The translations under genes were made by a program, and so were the position numbers. Shown here one piece after another: positions 8,731 to 18,533 of a stretch of DNA of 64,000 nucleotides (its first letter is position 1; each line of letters begins with the position of its first letter). The notes under the pieces are model-generated. The model did no database searches. It saw nothing but the letters and a program-made list of their open reading frames with translations, and was not told the origin of the DNA. The stretch is taken from assembly GCF_013266755.1 (NCBI RefSeq), contig NZ_JABRWJ010000009.1:310001-374000 (forward strand), written 5' to 3'. The stretch is from Pseudaquabacterium terrae. Its GTDB lineage: Bacteria > Pseudomonadota > Gammaproteobacteria > Burkholderiales > Burkholderiaceae_C.

Positions 8731-9369
8731 ATGGACCGCCGACTCGCCGACCTGCGCAAGAGCTACGAGCGTGCCGAGCTCGACGAGACCGCGGCCGCTG
8801 AACAACCCCTGCGCCAGTTCCAGACCTGGCTGCAGCAGGCGATCGACGCCGCAGTGCCCGAGCCGAATGCGATGACGCTGGCCACCGTCGGCGCCGACGG
8901 CCGACCCTCGACCCGCATCGTGCTGATCAAGGGCTGCGACGAGCGCGGCATCGTCTGGTTCACCAACTACGACAGCCGCAAGGGCCGCGAATTGGCGGGC
9001 CATCGTTTCGCCGCGCTGCAGTTCCACTGGGTCGAGCTCGAGCGAGTCGTGCGCATCGAAGGTGCGGTCGAACGCGTCAGCTCCGAGGAGTCCGATGCCT
9101 ACTTCGCGACGCGGCCGCTCGACTCGCGGCTCGGCGCCTGGGCCTCGCCGCAGAGCCAGGTGATCGCCTCGCGCGCGGTGCTGGTGGCCAACGCCGCCCG
9201 TTATGCCGCGCAGTTCGCGCTGTCGCCGCCGCGGCCGCCGCACTGGGGCGGCTACCGGCTGATGCCCGACGCCTGGGAATTCTGGCAAGGCCGCAAGAGC
9301 CGGCTGCACGACCGGCTGCGCTATCGGCTGGTCGAAGGCCGCTGGCAGCGCGAACGGCTCGCCCCGTGA
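8731..9369 (+). CDS. pdxH: pyridoxamine 5'-phosphate oxidase
   Basis: FMN enzyme oxidising pyridoxine/pyridoxamine phosphate to pyridoxal phosphate. 212 aa, the standard length. The PLP/FMN-binding features [32 protein letters not shown] and the C-terminal [12 protein letters not shown] (PNPOx dimerisation region) are all present. It stands alone between a convergent-type gap and the large minus-strand sensor kinase. Confidence 0.96.
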   Translation: MDRRLADLRKSYERAELDETAAAEQPLRQFQTWLQQAIDAAVPEPNAMTLATVGADGRPSTRIVLIKGCDERGIVWFTNYDSRKGRELAGHRFAALQFHWVELERVVRIEGAVERVSSEESDAYFATRPLDSRLGAWASPQSQVIASRAVLVANAARYAAQFALSPPRPPHWGGYRLMPDAWEFWQGRKSRLHDRLRYRLVEGRWQRERLAP

Positions 9370-9379
9370 CGCTGGCGTT

Positions 9380-11998
9380 TCAGCCCGGCGCAGCGGCGAA
9401 GCCGACGACCAGCTGGTCGATCGCCGCCAGGAACCGCCGCACATCGATCGGCTTGGTCCAGTAGTCGTCGAAGCCGGCATCACGCGCGGCCTGCACGTCG
9501 TCCGGCATCGCGTTGGCCGACAGCGCGATGTAGCGGCAGCGCGCATGGCGCGGGTCGGCGCGCAGCCGCTGCATCACCTCGACACCGGTCATGTCGGGCA
9601 GCTGCAGGTCGAGCAGCACCACCTCGGGCGTGAACGCCGCGGCGCGCTCGATCGCGCTGCCCCCGTCCTCGCACAGCTCGACCGCCAGTGCGGGCCGCAT
9701 GCCGAAGACCTCGCGCAGCAGCAGCAGGTTGACCGGGTTGTCCTCGACCGCCAGCACGCGCAATGCTGGCGTCGCCGCCGGTCGTGGCGCGGCGGCTCTC
9801 GGCGACTCGGGCAGCAGCGGCGGCGCAGCGATCGCCGGCAGCGGCGCCTGCGGCAGCCAGATGCGGAATTCGCTGCCGCGGCCGGGACGGCTGTCGACGT
9901 CGATCTGGCCGCGCAGGCGCTCGACATAGCGCCGCACGATCGCCAGCCCGATGCCCGGGCCATCGATGGCTTCCTGTTCGACACCGAGGCGCTGGAACGG
10001 CTCGAACGCCGCCTTCAGCTGTTCGGCGCTCATGCCGCGGCCGGTATCGCGCAAGGCCAGCACCCAGCCGGGCGCGTCAGCGCGCTCTTCGGCCCAGCTG
10101 CGCAGCTCGACGATGCCGCCGGGCCAGTTGAAACGCACCGCGTTGTCGATCAGCTGATCGATCACCCGCGACAGCCGCAGCCGGTCACTCGTCACCAGGC
10201 CCTCGAGCGGCCGGGCCGCCAGCCGCAGCTCGACGCCGGCTTCACGCGCTGCCGCCTGGGCGCGCTGCACGGCATCGGCGGCCAGCTCGTCGAGCGGCAG
10301 CGGCTCGAACAGCAGCGGCGCGGCGGTGCTGTCATCGCCGGCCAGGTCGAGCACCTCGTCGATCATCAGCAGCAGCTTGCGGCCGGCGGTCTCGATGCGC
10401 GCGAGCCGCTCCTGCTGGCGCACGCTCGGCGGCTCGTCGCGGTCGTGCATCAGCAGCGTCGCGAAGCCAAGCACCGCATTCAGCGGCGTGCGCAGCTCGT
10501 GGCTCATGCGGGCGAGGAACTCCGTCTTCGCGCGGCTGGCCTGCTCGGCGCGCAAGCGCTCGCGCGCGACCGCCTCGGCATTGCGGCGCTCGGTGATGTC
10601 GATGTCGATGCCGGCGACATAGAGCACACGACCGGCCGAATCGCGCACCGCACGCCCGAACGAGGCCAGCCAGCGCAGCTCGCCGTCGGGCCAGCGCACC
10701 CGGTACTCGTGGCGATAGGTTTCGCCGCGCTCGATGTCGCGCCGCAGCGCGGCCTCGCCGGCCGCGAAGTCGGCCGGATCGGCCGACTCGGCGATCACCT
10801 CCTCCATCGGCAGCGGCGACGGCTCGCGGCCGCGCAGCCGGTAGCCGACATCGCTCAAGTACGACGGCCGACCATCGAGCCGGCGCTCCCACACGCCGAC
10901 GCCGGCGGCTTCCAGCACGAAGCCCAGGCGCTCGCGCTCGCCGGCCAGCGCCAGGCGGGCGATCTCCTGCTCGGTGACGTCGACGTGCACGCCGAACGAG
11001 ACGCGCCGGCCGTCGCGCTCGACCCGCCGCGTGCGGGCGTGGATCCAGCGCACTTCGTCGCTGCCCGGCACCGGTATGCGAAACATCAGGTCATCGACCG
11101 GCGGCCACTGCGCGTACGACTGCTGCTGCCGCTCGCGCATCCAGTCGCGGTCGAGGGCGTGGACGTGTCGCTCCAGCCACTCGTCGAGCGACGGCGGACC
11201 CTCGCTCGGCGGCCGATGGTGCAGCCGGTACATCTGGTCGTCCCAGTCGACCGGGCCGTCGCCGACCGCGCGCGACCAGAAGCCGAGGCCGATCGTCTCG
11301 GCCGCCAGCCGCATGCGATCGGACAGGCGCAGGCTGCGTTCACGTTCGGCGGCCAGGTCGCTCAGGTCGATCGAGATGCCGAGCAGGCCGAGCAGCCGGC
11401 CGTCGGCGTCGCGCTGGGCGACGCGCCGCGTCAACAGTGTGCGAAAGCCGCCTTCGGGCAGCGCATAACGCACCATCGCATCGGCCACGCGGTCGCTGGA
11501 CATCGCCTGCTGCGCCGCACGCGCCACCGCCTGGACATCGTCCGGATGCATCTGGCCCCGGTGGTCGGCCAGCGGCACCTTGAACACATCGCCGCTGTTG
11601 CCCAGCGCGAGCGCCCCGCGGCGGATGAAATGGATGTTGCGCAGCTCGCTGTCGACCCACCAGACCGAGACGTCGGACATGTACAGCGCGCGCTCGATCA
11701 GCTCGCGGTCGTGCTCCGGTCCGGCCCGCGGCGCGGCTTCGGGGACGAGCCAGATCAGGCGGCCGTCGTCGAGGGCAATGGTGCGGCAGCGCACGCGCTG
11801 CGCGACCGGGTGGCCGAACAGGCGATCGGCATCACCCGGGGAATGCAGGCCGGCGATCCACTGCTCGAACTCGGCTGGCGCAAGCCCGCTGGCGGCGAGC
11901 CACTGCCGGGCTGCGTCGTTCAGTTCCCATCCGGGTGCGCCGGCACCGTCGCGCACGCGCACGGCCGGCATCGGCGCTTGCCGCCAGAGCTGCTCCAT
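9380..11998 (-). CDS. hybrid sensor histidine kinase with several PAS domains and a receiver
   Basis: 872 aa. An N-terminal stretch of several PAS/PAC-type sensory units runs to about residue 480 (PAC-like ends such as LLGLLGISIDLSDL and VLYVAGIDIDITERR). A HisKA domain carries the phosphorylated His500 in RMSHELRTPLN, followed by HATPase_c (DTGRGMSAEQLK, GPGIGLAIVRRYV) and a C-terminal receiver with Asp797 (LLDLQLPDMTG) and the Thr/Lys of SANAM...YWTKPI. No membrane segment is evident, so it is probably cytosolic. There is no adjacent response regulator or output gene; the receiver may pass phosphate to a separate Hpt protein. Confidence 0.93.
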   Translation of the reverse strand: MEQLWRQAPMPAVRVRDGAGAPGWELNDAARQWLAASGLAPAEFEQWIAGLHSPGDADRLFGHPVAQRVRCRTIALDDGRLIWLVPEAAPRAGPEHDRELIERALYMSDVSVWWVDSELRNIHFIRRGALALGNSGDVFKVPLADHRGQMHPDDVQAVARAAQQAMSSDRVADAMVRYALPEGGFRTLLTRRVAQRDADGRLLGLLGISIDLSDLAAERERSLRLSDRMRLAAETIGLGFWSRAVGDGPVDWDDQMYRLHHRPPSEGPPSLDEWLERHVHALDRDWMRERQQQSYAQWPPVDDLMFRIPVPGSDEVRWIHARTRRVERDGRRVSFGVHVDVTEQEIARLALAGERERLGFVLEAAGVGVWERRLDGRPSYLSDVGYRLRGREPSPLPMEEVIAESADPADFAAGEAALRRDIERGETYRHEYRVRWPDGELRWLASFGRAVRDSAGRVLYVAGIDIDITERRNAEAVARERLRAEQASRAKTEFLARMSHELRTPLNAVLGFATLLMHDRDEPPSVRQQERLARIETAGRKLLLMIDEVLDLAGDDSTAAPLLFEPLPLDELAADAVQRAQAAAREAGVELRLAARPLEGLVTSDRLRLSRVIDQLIDNAVRFNWPGGIVELRSWAEERADAPGWVLALRDTGRGMSAEQLKAAFEPFQRLGVEQEAIDGPGIGLAIVRRYVERLRGQIDVDSRPGRGSEFRIWLPQAPLPAIAAPPLLPESPRAAAPRPAATPALRVLAVEDNPVNLLLLREVFGMRPALAVELCEDGGSAIERAAAFTPEVVLLDLQLPDMTGVEVMQRLRADPRHARCRYIALSANAMPDDVQAARDAGFDDYWTKPIDVRRFLAAIDQLVVGFAAAPG

Positions 11999-12081
11999 CG
12001 AACACCCGTCTTTGTCCAGCGCGCTCGCGGGCGCACGCGATGCGGCTCAGTGTAGCGCCCGGCCCGCCACCGGGACGCCGT

Positions 12082-12618
<537 letters not shown>

Positions 12619-12726
12619 CGTCCTTCGTCAGTGATCAACCGTCATTGTCGGCGCCGCAGCGCCTGGCCTTACAGCCCTCACAATGCGCGCCGCGGGCGAT
12701 GCGGATTCGCTCCGCAGGAGATCCCA

Positions 12727-13533
12727 TTGGACAGCCTGCTCGCCACCCTCGGCTGGGTGCATGTGAAACCGCTGTTGACGGCACTCGCGCTGCCGCCGGT
12801 GCCCTTGCTGCTGCTGGTGCTGATCGGCGCGCGCCGCAGTGCGCGCCACGGTGGCCGGCTGCTGCTGGTCCTGGCGCTGATCCTGCTGTGGTTCAGCTGC
12901 ACGATGGTGCTGGGCAGCGCGCTGGAGCGCTGGCTGCTGAATCCGCCGCCGGCCCTGACGGAAGCGCGCATCGCTGCGCTGAAACCCGCGGCGGCCCGCC
13001 GCCTGGCCGTCGTCGTGCTCGGCGGCGGACGCGAGCGCCTGGCACCCGAGTATGGCGAGGCCCACCTCGCGCCGCGCTCGATGCAGCGCCTGCACTACGG
13101 CCTCTGGCTGGCGCGCCGCCTGGATGCGCCGCTGATGTTTTCCGGCGGCACCGGGCTCGCCCAATCCGAGGGAGCGGCGGAAGCCGACATCGCCGCCCGC
13201 ATCGCCGAGCGCGACTACGGCCGCAAGCTGCGCTGGACCGAGAACGGCTCGCGCGACACGCGTGAGAACGCCGCGGCAGGTCTGTCGATGCTGGCCGGTG
13301 CCGGCATCACCGAAGTCGTGCTGGTCACCCACGACTGGCACATGCGACGTGCGCAACGCGCCTTCGTGGAAGCGGCGCAGCGCAACCGGCACGCGGTCCA
13401 GATCACCGCGGCGCCGATGGGTGGCGCCCTCTCCGATGACCGGCCGGTGCTGCGCTGGCTGCCTTCGGCCGAGGGCTTCGCCCAGGTGCGCCACGTGCTT
13501 CGCGAGGCCCTCGGCCTGCTGATGGGGGCGTGA
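12727..13533 (+). CDS. YdcF/SanA-like DUF218 membrane protein
   Basis: 268 aa. Two hydrophobic N-terminal helices (PLLTALALPPVPLLLLVLIG and LLLVLALILLWFSCTMVLG) are followed by a DUF218 domain: VVVLGGGR, the middle SGGT segment, ENAAAGLSMLAGAG and VTHDWHMRRA. The family has been linked to envelope integrity and vancomycin sensitivity (SanA) or to nucleotide binding (YdcF); the biochemical role is unknown. The TTG at 12727 is the start because a perfect AGGAG lies six bases before it; no ATG or GTG fits the homology. Confidence 0.85.
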   Translation: MDSLLATLGWVHVKPLLTALALPPVPLLLLVLIGARRSARHGGRLLLVLALILLWFSCTMVLGSALERWLLNPPPALTEARIAALKPAAARRLAVVVLGGGRERLAPEYGEAHLAPRSMQRLHYGLWLARRLDAPLMFSGGTGLAQSEGAAEADIAARIAERDYGRKLRWTENGSRDTRENAAAGLSMLAGAGITEVVLVTHDWHMRRAQRAFVEAAQRNRHAVQITAAPMGGALSDDRPVLRWLPSAEGFAQVRHVLREALGLLMGA

Positions 13534-13553
13534 AGTTCAGGGCCCTGAAAGTC

Positions 13554-13686
13554 AAACCCCCCCGGACCCTGAGGTACGGAGGGGTGGGTGGCAACCAGCC
13601 ACCATATGGAGCTCTAGAGGAATGTGGTCCAGGGCCCCTGTAGCGCAGAGACTGCGCAACGGTTGATGCCTTGTTCATTCAAGGCA
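13554..13686 (-). ncRNA. probable structured small RNA with its own promoter, downstream of ubiD
   Basis: A consensus-like promoter at 13692-13720 points into this stretch. The predicted transcript folds into three stems: GCCTTG(AATGAA)CAAGGC at its 5' end, GCGCAG(TCT)CTGCGC at 13657-13643, and a long arm in which CCCTGGACC (13634-13626) pairs with GGTCCGGGG (13568-13560, one G-U), enclosing an inner GGTGGC/GCCACC hairpin. TTT follows the long arm, as in an intrinsic terminator. There is no ORF of note. I do not recognise the family with certainty; size and shape could fit the Rfam betaproteobacterial toxic small RNA, while 6S RNA seems less likely because no end-to-end closing stem is seen. 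Confidence 0.5.
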
Positions 13687-13691
13687 CCCCA

Positions 13692-13720
13692 ACAATAGTC
13701 GAGTGCGTTCGGCGTTTCAA
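13692..13720 (-). promoter_or_regulatory. sigma-70-type promoter of the small RNA
   Basis: Minus strand TTGAAA (13720-13715), exactly 17 bases, then TATTGT (13697-13692). This is one of the best -35/-10 pairs in the window. It lies about 50 bases after the ubiD stop, so it cannot serve ubiD; the next gene on this strand is msrA, over 1 kb further on behind the opposing ydcF. Confidence 0.6.
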
Positions 13721-13721
13721 G

Positions 13722-13739
13722 CCCCGGGCAGACCCGGGT
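13722..13739 (-). terminator. hairpin after ubiD, possible terminator
   Basis: Stem CCCGGG (13738-13733) with CCCGGG (13728-13723) around a TCTG loop, 33 bases after the ubiD stop and directly upstream of the small-RNA promoter. The T-tract is poor (GCTTG), so termination is uncertain. Confidence 0.35.
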
Positions 13740-13771
13740 TGCGCATCGTCAAACGCCCTTGCGCATCGTCG

Positions 13772-15343
13772 TCAAGCGCTCTTGGCGCCGGGGTTCATCA
13801 AGGCATCGAACAGCGGCGCGATGCGCGCCTGCACCTCGTCGGGCATGCTGATCGGGCGGCCCCACTCGCGCGACGTCTCGCCGGGCCACTTGTTGGTCGC
13901 GTCGAGCCCCATCTTGCCGCCCAGGCCGCTGACCGGTGACGCGAAGTCGAGGTAGTCGATCGGCGTCTCGGCCACCAGCGTCGTGTCGCGCACCGGGTCC
14001 ATGCGGGTGGTGATGGCCCAGATCACGTCCTTCCAGTCGCGGATGTTCACGTCGTCGTCGGTGACGACGATGAACTTCGTGTACATGAACTGGCGCAGGA
14101 AGCTCCACAGCCCGAACATCAGTCGCTTGGCATGGCCGGGGTAACTCTTGCGGATCGAGATCACCGCCAGCCGATAGCTGCAGCCTTCAGGCGGCAGGTA
14201 GAAGTCGACGATCTCAGGAAACTGGCGCTGCAGGATCGGCACGAAGACCTCATTCAGCGCGACACCGAGCACCGCCGGCTCGTCGGGCGGCTTGCCGGTG
14301 TAGGTCGAGTGGTAGACCGGATCGCGCCGGTGCGTCAGGCGATCGATGCGGAAGACGGGGAACCAGTCCTGCTCGTTGTAGTAGCCGGTGTGGTCGCCGT
14401 AGGGCCCTTCGAGCGCATGCAGGTAGCCGCCGATCTCGCGCAGCGGCACGCCGTGCTCGCTGCGGCCCTCGAAACCGGGTGCGGCCGTCGGCAGGTGACC
14501 TTCGAGCGCGATTTCGGCATTGGCCGGCACCTGCAGCGGTCGCCCCGGCTCGCCGACGCTGCAATCGACCAACTCGGTCGCGCTGCCACGCAGCAGGCCG
14601 GCGAACTGGTACTCCGACAGGCTGTCCGGCACCGGCGTCACCGCGCCGAGGATGGTCGCCGGGTCGGCCCCCAGCGCCACGGCCAGCGGGAACGGGCGGC
14701 CGGGCTGCACCCGGGCGAAGTCGCGGAAGTCGAGCGCGCCGCCGCGGTGCGCGAGCCAGCGCATGATGACCTCACGGCGCCCGATTACCTGCTGGCGGTA
14801 GATGCCGATGTTCTGGCGCAACCGCGGCTTGTCGACCCCCTGCTGCGGCCCGCGGGTCACGACCAGGCCCCAGGTGATCAGCGGGGCGGCGTCGCCGGGC
14901 CAGCAGGTCTGGATCGGCCAGCGGCCCAGGTCGACGTCGTCGCCGCGCAGCTCGACCTCACGGCAGGGTCCGTCGCTGCGGCGCGCCGGCTTCATGTCCC
15001 AGACCGCCTTGACCAGCTGCACCAGGCGGCCGGCGTCCTTCAGCCCCTGCGGCGGCTCCGGCTCCTTGAGCCGAGCCAGCAGCGCGCCGATCTCGCGCAG
15101 CTCGCTGGTCTGTTCGGCCCCCATGCCGAGCGCCACCCGCCGCGGCGTGCCGAACAGATTTGCCAGCACCGGGACATCGAACCCCTGCGGGCGCTCGAAC
15201 CACAGCGCCGGACCGCCGGCGCGCAGGACCCGGTCGGCCAGCGCCGTCATTTCCAGGGACGTCGAAACAGGGGGGGTGACGCGCCGAAGCTCGCCCAGGC
15301 GCTCGAGCTGTGCGCAAAAGTCCCGCAAATCACGGTACTTCAT
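13772..15343 (-). CDS. ubiD: UbiD-family decarboxylase (3-octaprenyl-4-hydroxybenzoate carboxy-lyase)
   Basis: Prenylated-FMN-dependent decarboxylase of ubiquinone biosynthesis, 523 aa. Family blocks are clear: [19 protein letters not shown] at the N-terminus, [19 protein letters not shown], the Glu-containing [18 protein letters not shown], and the C-terminal [11 protein letters not shown]. It needs UbiX-made prFMN; ubiX is not in the window. Start ATG at 15343 matches the family exactly. Its 5' end faces the lytic transglycosylase across a 248-base gap that holds another promoter and hairpins. Confidence 0.95.
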   Translation of the reverse strand: MKYRDLRDFCAQLERLGELRRVTPPVSTSLEMTALADRVLRAGGPALWFERPQGFDVPVLANLFGTPRRVALGMGAEQTSELREIGALLARLKEPEPPQGLKDAGRLVQLVKAVWDMKPARRSDGPCREVELRGDDVDLGRWPIQTCWPGDAAPLITWGLVVTRGPQQGVDKPRLRQNIGIYRQQVIGRREVIMRWLAHRGGALDFRDFARVQPGRPFPLAVALGADPATILGAVTPVPDSLSEYQFAGLLRGSATELVDCSVGEPGRPLQVPANAEIALEGHLPTAAPGFEGRSEHGVPLREIGGYLHALEGPYGDHTGYYNEQDWFPVFRIDRLTHRRDPVYHSTYTGKPPDEPAVLGVALNEVFVPILQRQFPEIVDFYLPPEGCSYRLAVISIRKSYPGHAKRLMFGLWSFLRQFMYTKFIVVTDDDVNIRDWKDVIWAITTRMDPVRDTTLVAETPIDYLDFASPVSGLGGKMGLDATNKWPGETSREWGRPISMPDEVQARIAPLFDALMNPGAKSA

Positions 15344-15350
15344 GCTACTT

Positions 15351-15378
15351 TTGAAATTAGAGGTCGAGTTCTTATGCT
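15351..15378 (+). promoter_or_regulatory. promoter toward the lytic transglycosylase or a small RNA
   Basis: TTGAAA (15351-15356), 16 bases, TATGCT (15373-15378). Transcription would begin near 15385, more than 200 bases before the next start codon, leaving a long structured leader. Confidence 0.5.
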
Positions 15379-15384
15379 TGACCG

Positions 15385-15515
15385 GTTATTAGATGTCTTC
15401 CAGAATCCCGCCAACCTGATCTTTTTCAGGGTTTACACCCGTGTCCTCCCTCGTTGGGAGGGAGAGGACCCCGGAAGCTGCGAAGGCCGCCCGGCACTGC
15501 CGAAGGCGGCCTTTC
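15385..15515 (+). ncRNA. structured leader or small RNA ending in a GC-rich terminator-like hairpin
   Basis: No ORF. Successive hairpins are visible: CCTGA(TCTTTT)TCAGG at about 15415-15430, a stem based on GTCCTCCCTC and GGGAGGGAGAGGAC at about 15443-15469, and AAGGCCGCC (15483-15491) paired with GGCGGCCTT (15505-15513) followed by TTTC. The last could end transcription, making either a ~130-nt RNA or an attenuated leader of the transglycosylase. The stretch 15456-15475 holds several GGA triplets of the kind bound by CsrA/RsmA, but whether they sit in loops is uncertain. Family not recognised. Confidence 0.35.
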
Positions 15516-15591
15516 AGCGAGCGGTCATTATCGTCGTCACCTCCCCGCGGCCCACTCGGCCAGGGCACCCGGTGGCGCGGAAAGGAAGGAC

Positions 15592-16464
15592 ATGACGGCA
15601 ATCGCCAGCGTGCGCGCTGCCTTGGAGACCTGCGCACGATCGTGCAGCGTCTTCGTGCGCGACATCGGTACCGGCCTGCTCGAGGTGTGCCACAACTCGT
15701 TGGCGCTGCTCGGCTTGTGCGTCGTCGCCGCGACCCTGTTCGCCGGTGGACGCGCTGATCTGCGCTTGAGCATCGAGCAGCGCGCGCTCGACTGGCTGCA
15801 GACGCGCCAGGAGGCCCGTGACCCGTCGCCGACGGCACCGGAGTTCAGCGAACCGGACGCGGTTGCCCGCGCCACCGCGCTCGACCCGAAGGCGCTGCCG
15901 CGCCAGCAGGCGGCGGTCGCTCATTGGCTGTCGCGGCGCTATCGCGTCGCCCCGGAACCGATCGGCCGCCTGGTGCAGGAGGCCTGGCACGTCGGCCAGC
16001 GCGTGGGCCTGGATCCGACGCTGATCCTGGCGGTGATGGCGGTCGAGTCGAGCTTCAACCCGTTCGCGCAGAGTCCGGTCGGCGCCCAGGGCCTGATGCA
16101 GGTGATGACCCGCATCCATGACGACAAGTACGAAGCCTTCGGCGGCACGCGCGCCGCCTTCGACCCGGTGACCAACCTGCGCGTCGGCGTGCAGGTGCTC
16201 AAGGAATGCATCGCCCGCGCCGGCGGGCTGGAAGCCGGGCTGCGCCACTATGTCGGCGCCGCGAACCTCACCGAGGACGGCGGCTATGTCGGCAAGGTGC
16301 TGGCGGAGCAGGTCCATCTGCGCCGCGTCGTCGAGGGCAAGCCGGTCGCGGTCAATGCGCCCCTGGTCTCCACGACGCCGGCCGTGGTGCCGGCTCTGTC
16401 GACGAGCGAAGGCGCGCCGTCACAGCCGGCCGCGACGGTCGAGCGGGTTGCGCTGGCCCGCTGA
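15592..16464 (+). CDS. membrane-anchored lytic transglycosylase (SLT domain)
   Basis: 290 aa. An N-terminal membrane segment (LALLGLCVVAATLFAGG, about residues 38-54) anchors the protein in the inner membrane with the catalytic domain outside. The goose-lysozyme-like SLT domain shows the catalytic Glu in AVMAVESSFNP, then SPVGAQGLMQVM and NLRVGVQVLKEC, ending with RHYVGAAN. It cleaves peptidoglycan glycan strands to 1,6-anhydro products. AAAGGA five bases upstream supports the ATG at 15592 rather than an in-frame extension from 15454. The C-terminal 60 residues are low-complexity Pro/Ala/Ser. Confidence 0.9.
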   Translation: MTAIASVRAALETCARSCSVFVRDIGTGLLEVCHNSLALLGLCVVAATLFAGGRADLRLSIEQRALDWLQTRQEARDPSPTAPEFSEPDAVARATALDPKALPRQQAAVAHWLSRRYRVAPEPIGRLVQEAWHVGQRVGLDPTLILAVMAVESSFNPFAQSPVGAQGLMQVMTRIHDDKYEAFGGTRAAFDPVTNLRVGVQVLKECIARAGGLEAGLRHYVGAANLTEDGGYVGKVLAEQVHLRRVVEGKPVAVNAPLVSTTPAVVPALSTSEGAPSQPAATVERVALAR

Positions 16465-16517
16465 CGCCCCGGCCCGTGGGGCGCTCCGGCCGCCCTGCTC
16501 CGCTACACTTGCAAGCC

Positions 16518-16624
16518 TCGCGCGACTGGCGATAGGGCAATCGAGCCCGAGGTGGATCACCACCGTGGAGCGCGACCGGCGGGCCTCAGCACGCCGCCGG
16601 CCTCCGTAGCCGTTCGCCTGGGCA
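16518..16624 (+). ncRNA. ZTP (pfl) riboswitch aptamer upstream of glyA
   Basis: Senses ZTP/ZMP (AICAR), which accumulates when 10-formyl-THF is short. P1 is TCGCGC (16518-16523) with GCGCGA (16570-16575); it carries the conserved GACTGGCGA, the GGTGG-ATC-ACCACC hairpin and GGAGCG, and after a variable arm the invariant CGCCTGGGCA (16615-16624) that forms the ligand-binding pseudoknot half. A -10-like TACACT sits at 16504-16509. GlyA makes one-carbon-charged folate, a classical target of this riboswitch. The expression platform is not obvious: a CGGCGCC/GGTGCCG stem follows without a U-tract. Confidence 0.88.
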
Positions 16625-16692
16625 GCCCGCCCGGCGCCTCCCGAGCAGCGGGGGTGCCGTGCAGGACCAACCTTTGACGAGGACTGCCCTCC

Positions 16693-17940
16693 ATGTTCGA
16701 CCGTACCCAATCCACCGTCGCCAGCGTCGATGCCGAGCTGTGGACCACGATCCTGGCCGAGAACCAGCGCCAGGAAGACCACATCGAGCTGATCGCCTCC
16801 GAGAACTACGCCTCGCCGGCGGTGATGCAGGCCCAGGGCTCGCAGCTCACCAACAAGTACGCCGAGGGCTACCCCGGCAAGCGCTACTACGGCGGCTGCG
16901 AGCATGTCGACGTCGTCGAGCAGTTGGCCATCGATCGGCTGAAAGCATTGTTCGGCGCCGACAACGCCAACGTGCAGCCGAATTCCGGCTCGCAGGCCAA
17001 CCAGGCGGTGTTCTTCGGCCTGCTGCAGCCCGGCGACACGATCATGGGCATGAGCCTGGCCGAAGGCGGCCACCTGACGCACGGCATGCCGCTGAACATG
17101 AGCGGCAAGTGGTTCAAGGTGGTCAGCTACGGCCTGGATGCCCAGGAAGCCATCGACTACGACGCGATGGAGCGCCTGGCGCACGAACACAAGCCCAAGC
17201 TGATCATTGCCGGCGCCTCGGCCTACTCGCTGCGCATCGATTTCGAGCGCTTCGCGAAGGTGGCCAAGGCCATCGGCGCCTATTTCATGGTTGACATGGC
17301 GCACTACGCCGGCCTGATCGCCGCCGGCGTCTACCCGAATCCGGTGCCGCACGCCGACGTCGTGACCTCGACCACCCACAAGACGCTGCGCGGTCCGCGC
17401 GGCGGCCTGATCCTGATGAAGGATGCCGTGGCCAAGCAGATCAACAGCGCCATCTTCCCCGGCATCCAGGGCGGTCCGCTGATGCACGTGATCGCCGCCA
17501 AGGCGGTGGCCTTCAAGGAAGCGCTGTCGCCGGAATTCAAGACGTACCAGCAGCAGGTGGTGAAGAACGCCGCCGCGATGGCCGAGACGCTGGTGCAGCG
17601 CGGCCTGCGCATCGTTTCCGGGCGCACCGAGAGCCACCTGATGCTGGTCGACCTGCGCGCCAAGGGCATCACCGGCAAGGAAGCCGAGAACGTGCTCGGC
17701 CAGGCCCACATCACCTGCAACAAGAACGCGATCCCGAACGACCCGCAGAAGCCGATGGTGACCAGCGGCATCCGCCTCGGCTCGCCGGCGATGACGACGC
17801 GCGGCTTCGGCGAGGACCAGGCGCGCGCGACCGCGAACCTGATCGCCGACGTGCTCGACCGGCCGCACGACGAAGCCAACATCGCCGCCGTCCGCGCGAA
17901 GGTCGCTGCGCTGACGCGCGACTTCCCGGTCTACCGCTGA
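16693..17940 (+). CDS. glyA: serine hydroxymethyltransferase
   Basis: PLP enzyme converting serine plus THF to glycine plus 5,10-methylene-THF. 415 aa, normal length. The PLP lysine is Lys230 in [15 protein letters not shown]; the N-terminal [27 protein letters not shown] and [11 protein letters not shown] are all canonical. It is preceded by a ZTP riboswitch, so expression is expected to rise when ZMP/ZTP signals folate shortage. nrdR follows after 44 bases, the frequent glyA-nrdR order of betaproteobacteria. Confidence 0.98.
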   Translation: MFDRTQSTVASVDAELWTTILAENQRQEDHIELIASENYASPAVMQAQGSQLTNKYAEGYPGKRYYGGCEHVDVVEQLAIDRLKALFGADNANVQPNSGSQANQAVFFGLLQPGDTIMGMSLAEGGHLTHGMPLNMSGKWFKVVSYGLDAQEAIDYDAMERLAHEHKPKLIIAGASAYSLRIDFERFAKVAKAIGAYFMVDMAHYAGLIAAGVYPNPVPHADVVTSTTHKTLRGPRGGLILMKDAVAKQINSAIFPGIQGGPLMHVIAAKAVAFKEALSPEFKTYQQQVVKNAAAMAETLVQRGLRIVSGRTESHLMLVDLRAKGITGKEAENVLGQAHITCNKNAIPNDPQKPMVTSGIRLGSPAMTTRGFGEDQARATANLIADVLDRPHDEANIAAVRAKVAALTRDFPVYR

Positions 17941-17984
17941 AGCTGCCGCGGCGGCGATTCGGGGCGGCGGCTGACCACTGACTG

Positions 17985-18428
17985 ATGCGCTGCCCCTACT
18001 GCGCCCACAACGAGACCCAGGTCGTCGAGACCCGGGAGTCCGACGAAGGCGACGTGATCCGCCGCCGCCGGCGCTGCCTGAAGTGCGACAAGCGCTTCAC
18101 CACCTACGAGCGCGCCGAGATCGCGCTGCCGGCGGTGGTCAAGAAGGACGGTGCGCGGGTCGAGTACGACCCCGCGAAGCCGCGCAGCTCGATGATGCTG
18201 GCGCTGCGCAAGCGGCCGGTCAGCGTCGAGCAGGTGGATGCAGCGCTCGAGCGCATCCAGGACAAGCTGCTGGCCACCGGCGCGCGCGAAGTGCCGAGCT
18301 CGCGCATCGGCGAGCTGGTGATGCGCGAGCTCAAGCGCATCGACAAGGTCGCCTACGTGCGCTTTGCGTCGGTCTACCGCAGCTTCGAGGACGTCGACGC
18401 CTTCCGGCAGCTGATCCGGGACATCTGA
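17985..18428 (+). CDS. nrdR: transcriptional regulator NrdR
   Basis: Represses ribonucleotide reductase genes according to ATP/dATP level. 147 aa. The N-terminal zinc ribbon MRCPYC...[13 protein letters not shown] is followed by the ATP-cone domain ([25 protein letters not shown]). It sits downstream of glyA and is probably cotranscribed with it. NrdR boxes would be expected at nrd genes elsewhere; none is claimed here. Confidence 0.97.
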   Translation: MRCPYCAHNETQVVETRESDEGDVIRRRRRCLKCDKRFTTYERAEIALPAVVKKDGARVEYDPAKPRSSMMLALRKRPVSVEQVDAALERIQDKLLATGAREVPSSRIGELVMRELKRIDKVAYVRFASVYRSFEDVDAFRQLIRDI

Positions 18429-18533
18429 TTCGACCGACCACCCCCCTTGGGGGGATACCGTTCCCCACCTCGGGGCGACGCGAAAAACAGCGCCGATTTC
18501 TACAGTGGACGCATACCGAACCCGGAGCGTCCC

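Noticed and set aside
13554-13686. 6S RNA (ssrS)
   Set aside because: The stretch has two independent 5' hairpins and no end-to-end closing stem with a central bubble, as 6S would need; kept as an unassigned small RNA.
18441-18454. C6-TT-G6 inverted repeat after nrdR as terminator
   Set aside because: No T-tract and a two-base loop; more likely chance in GC-rich DNA.
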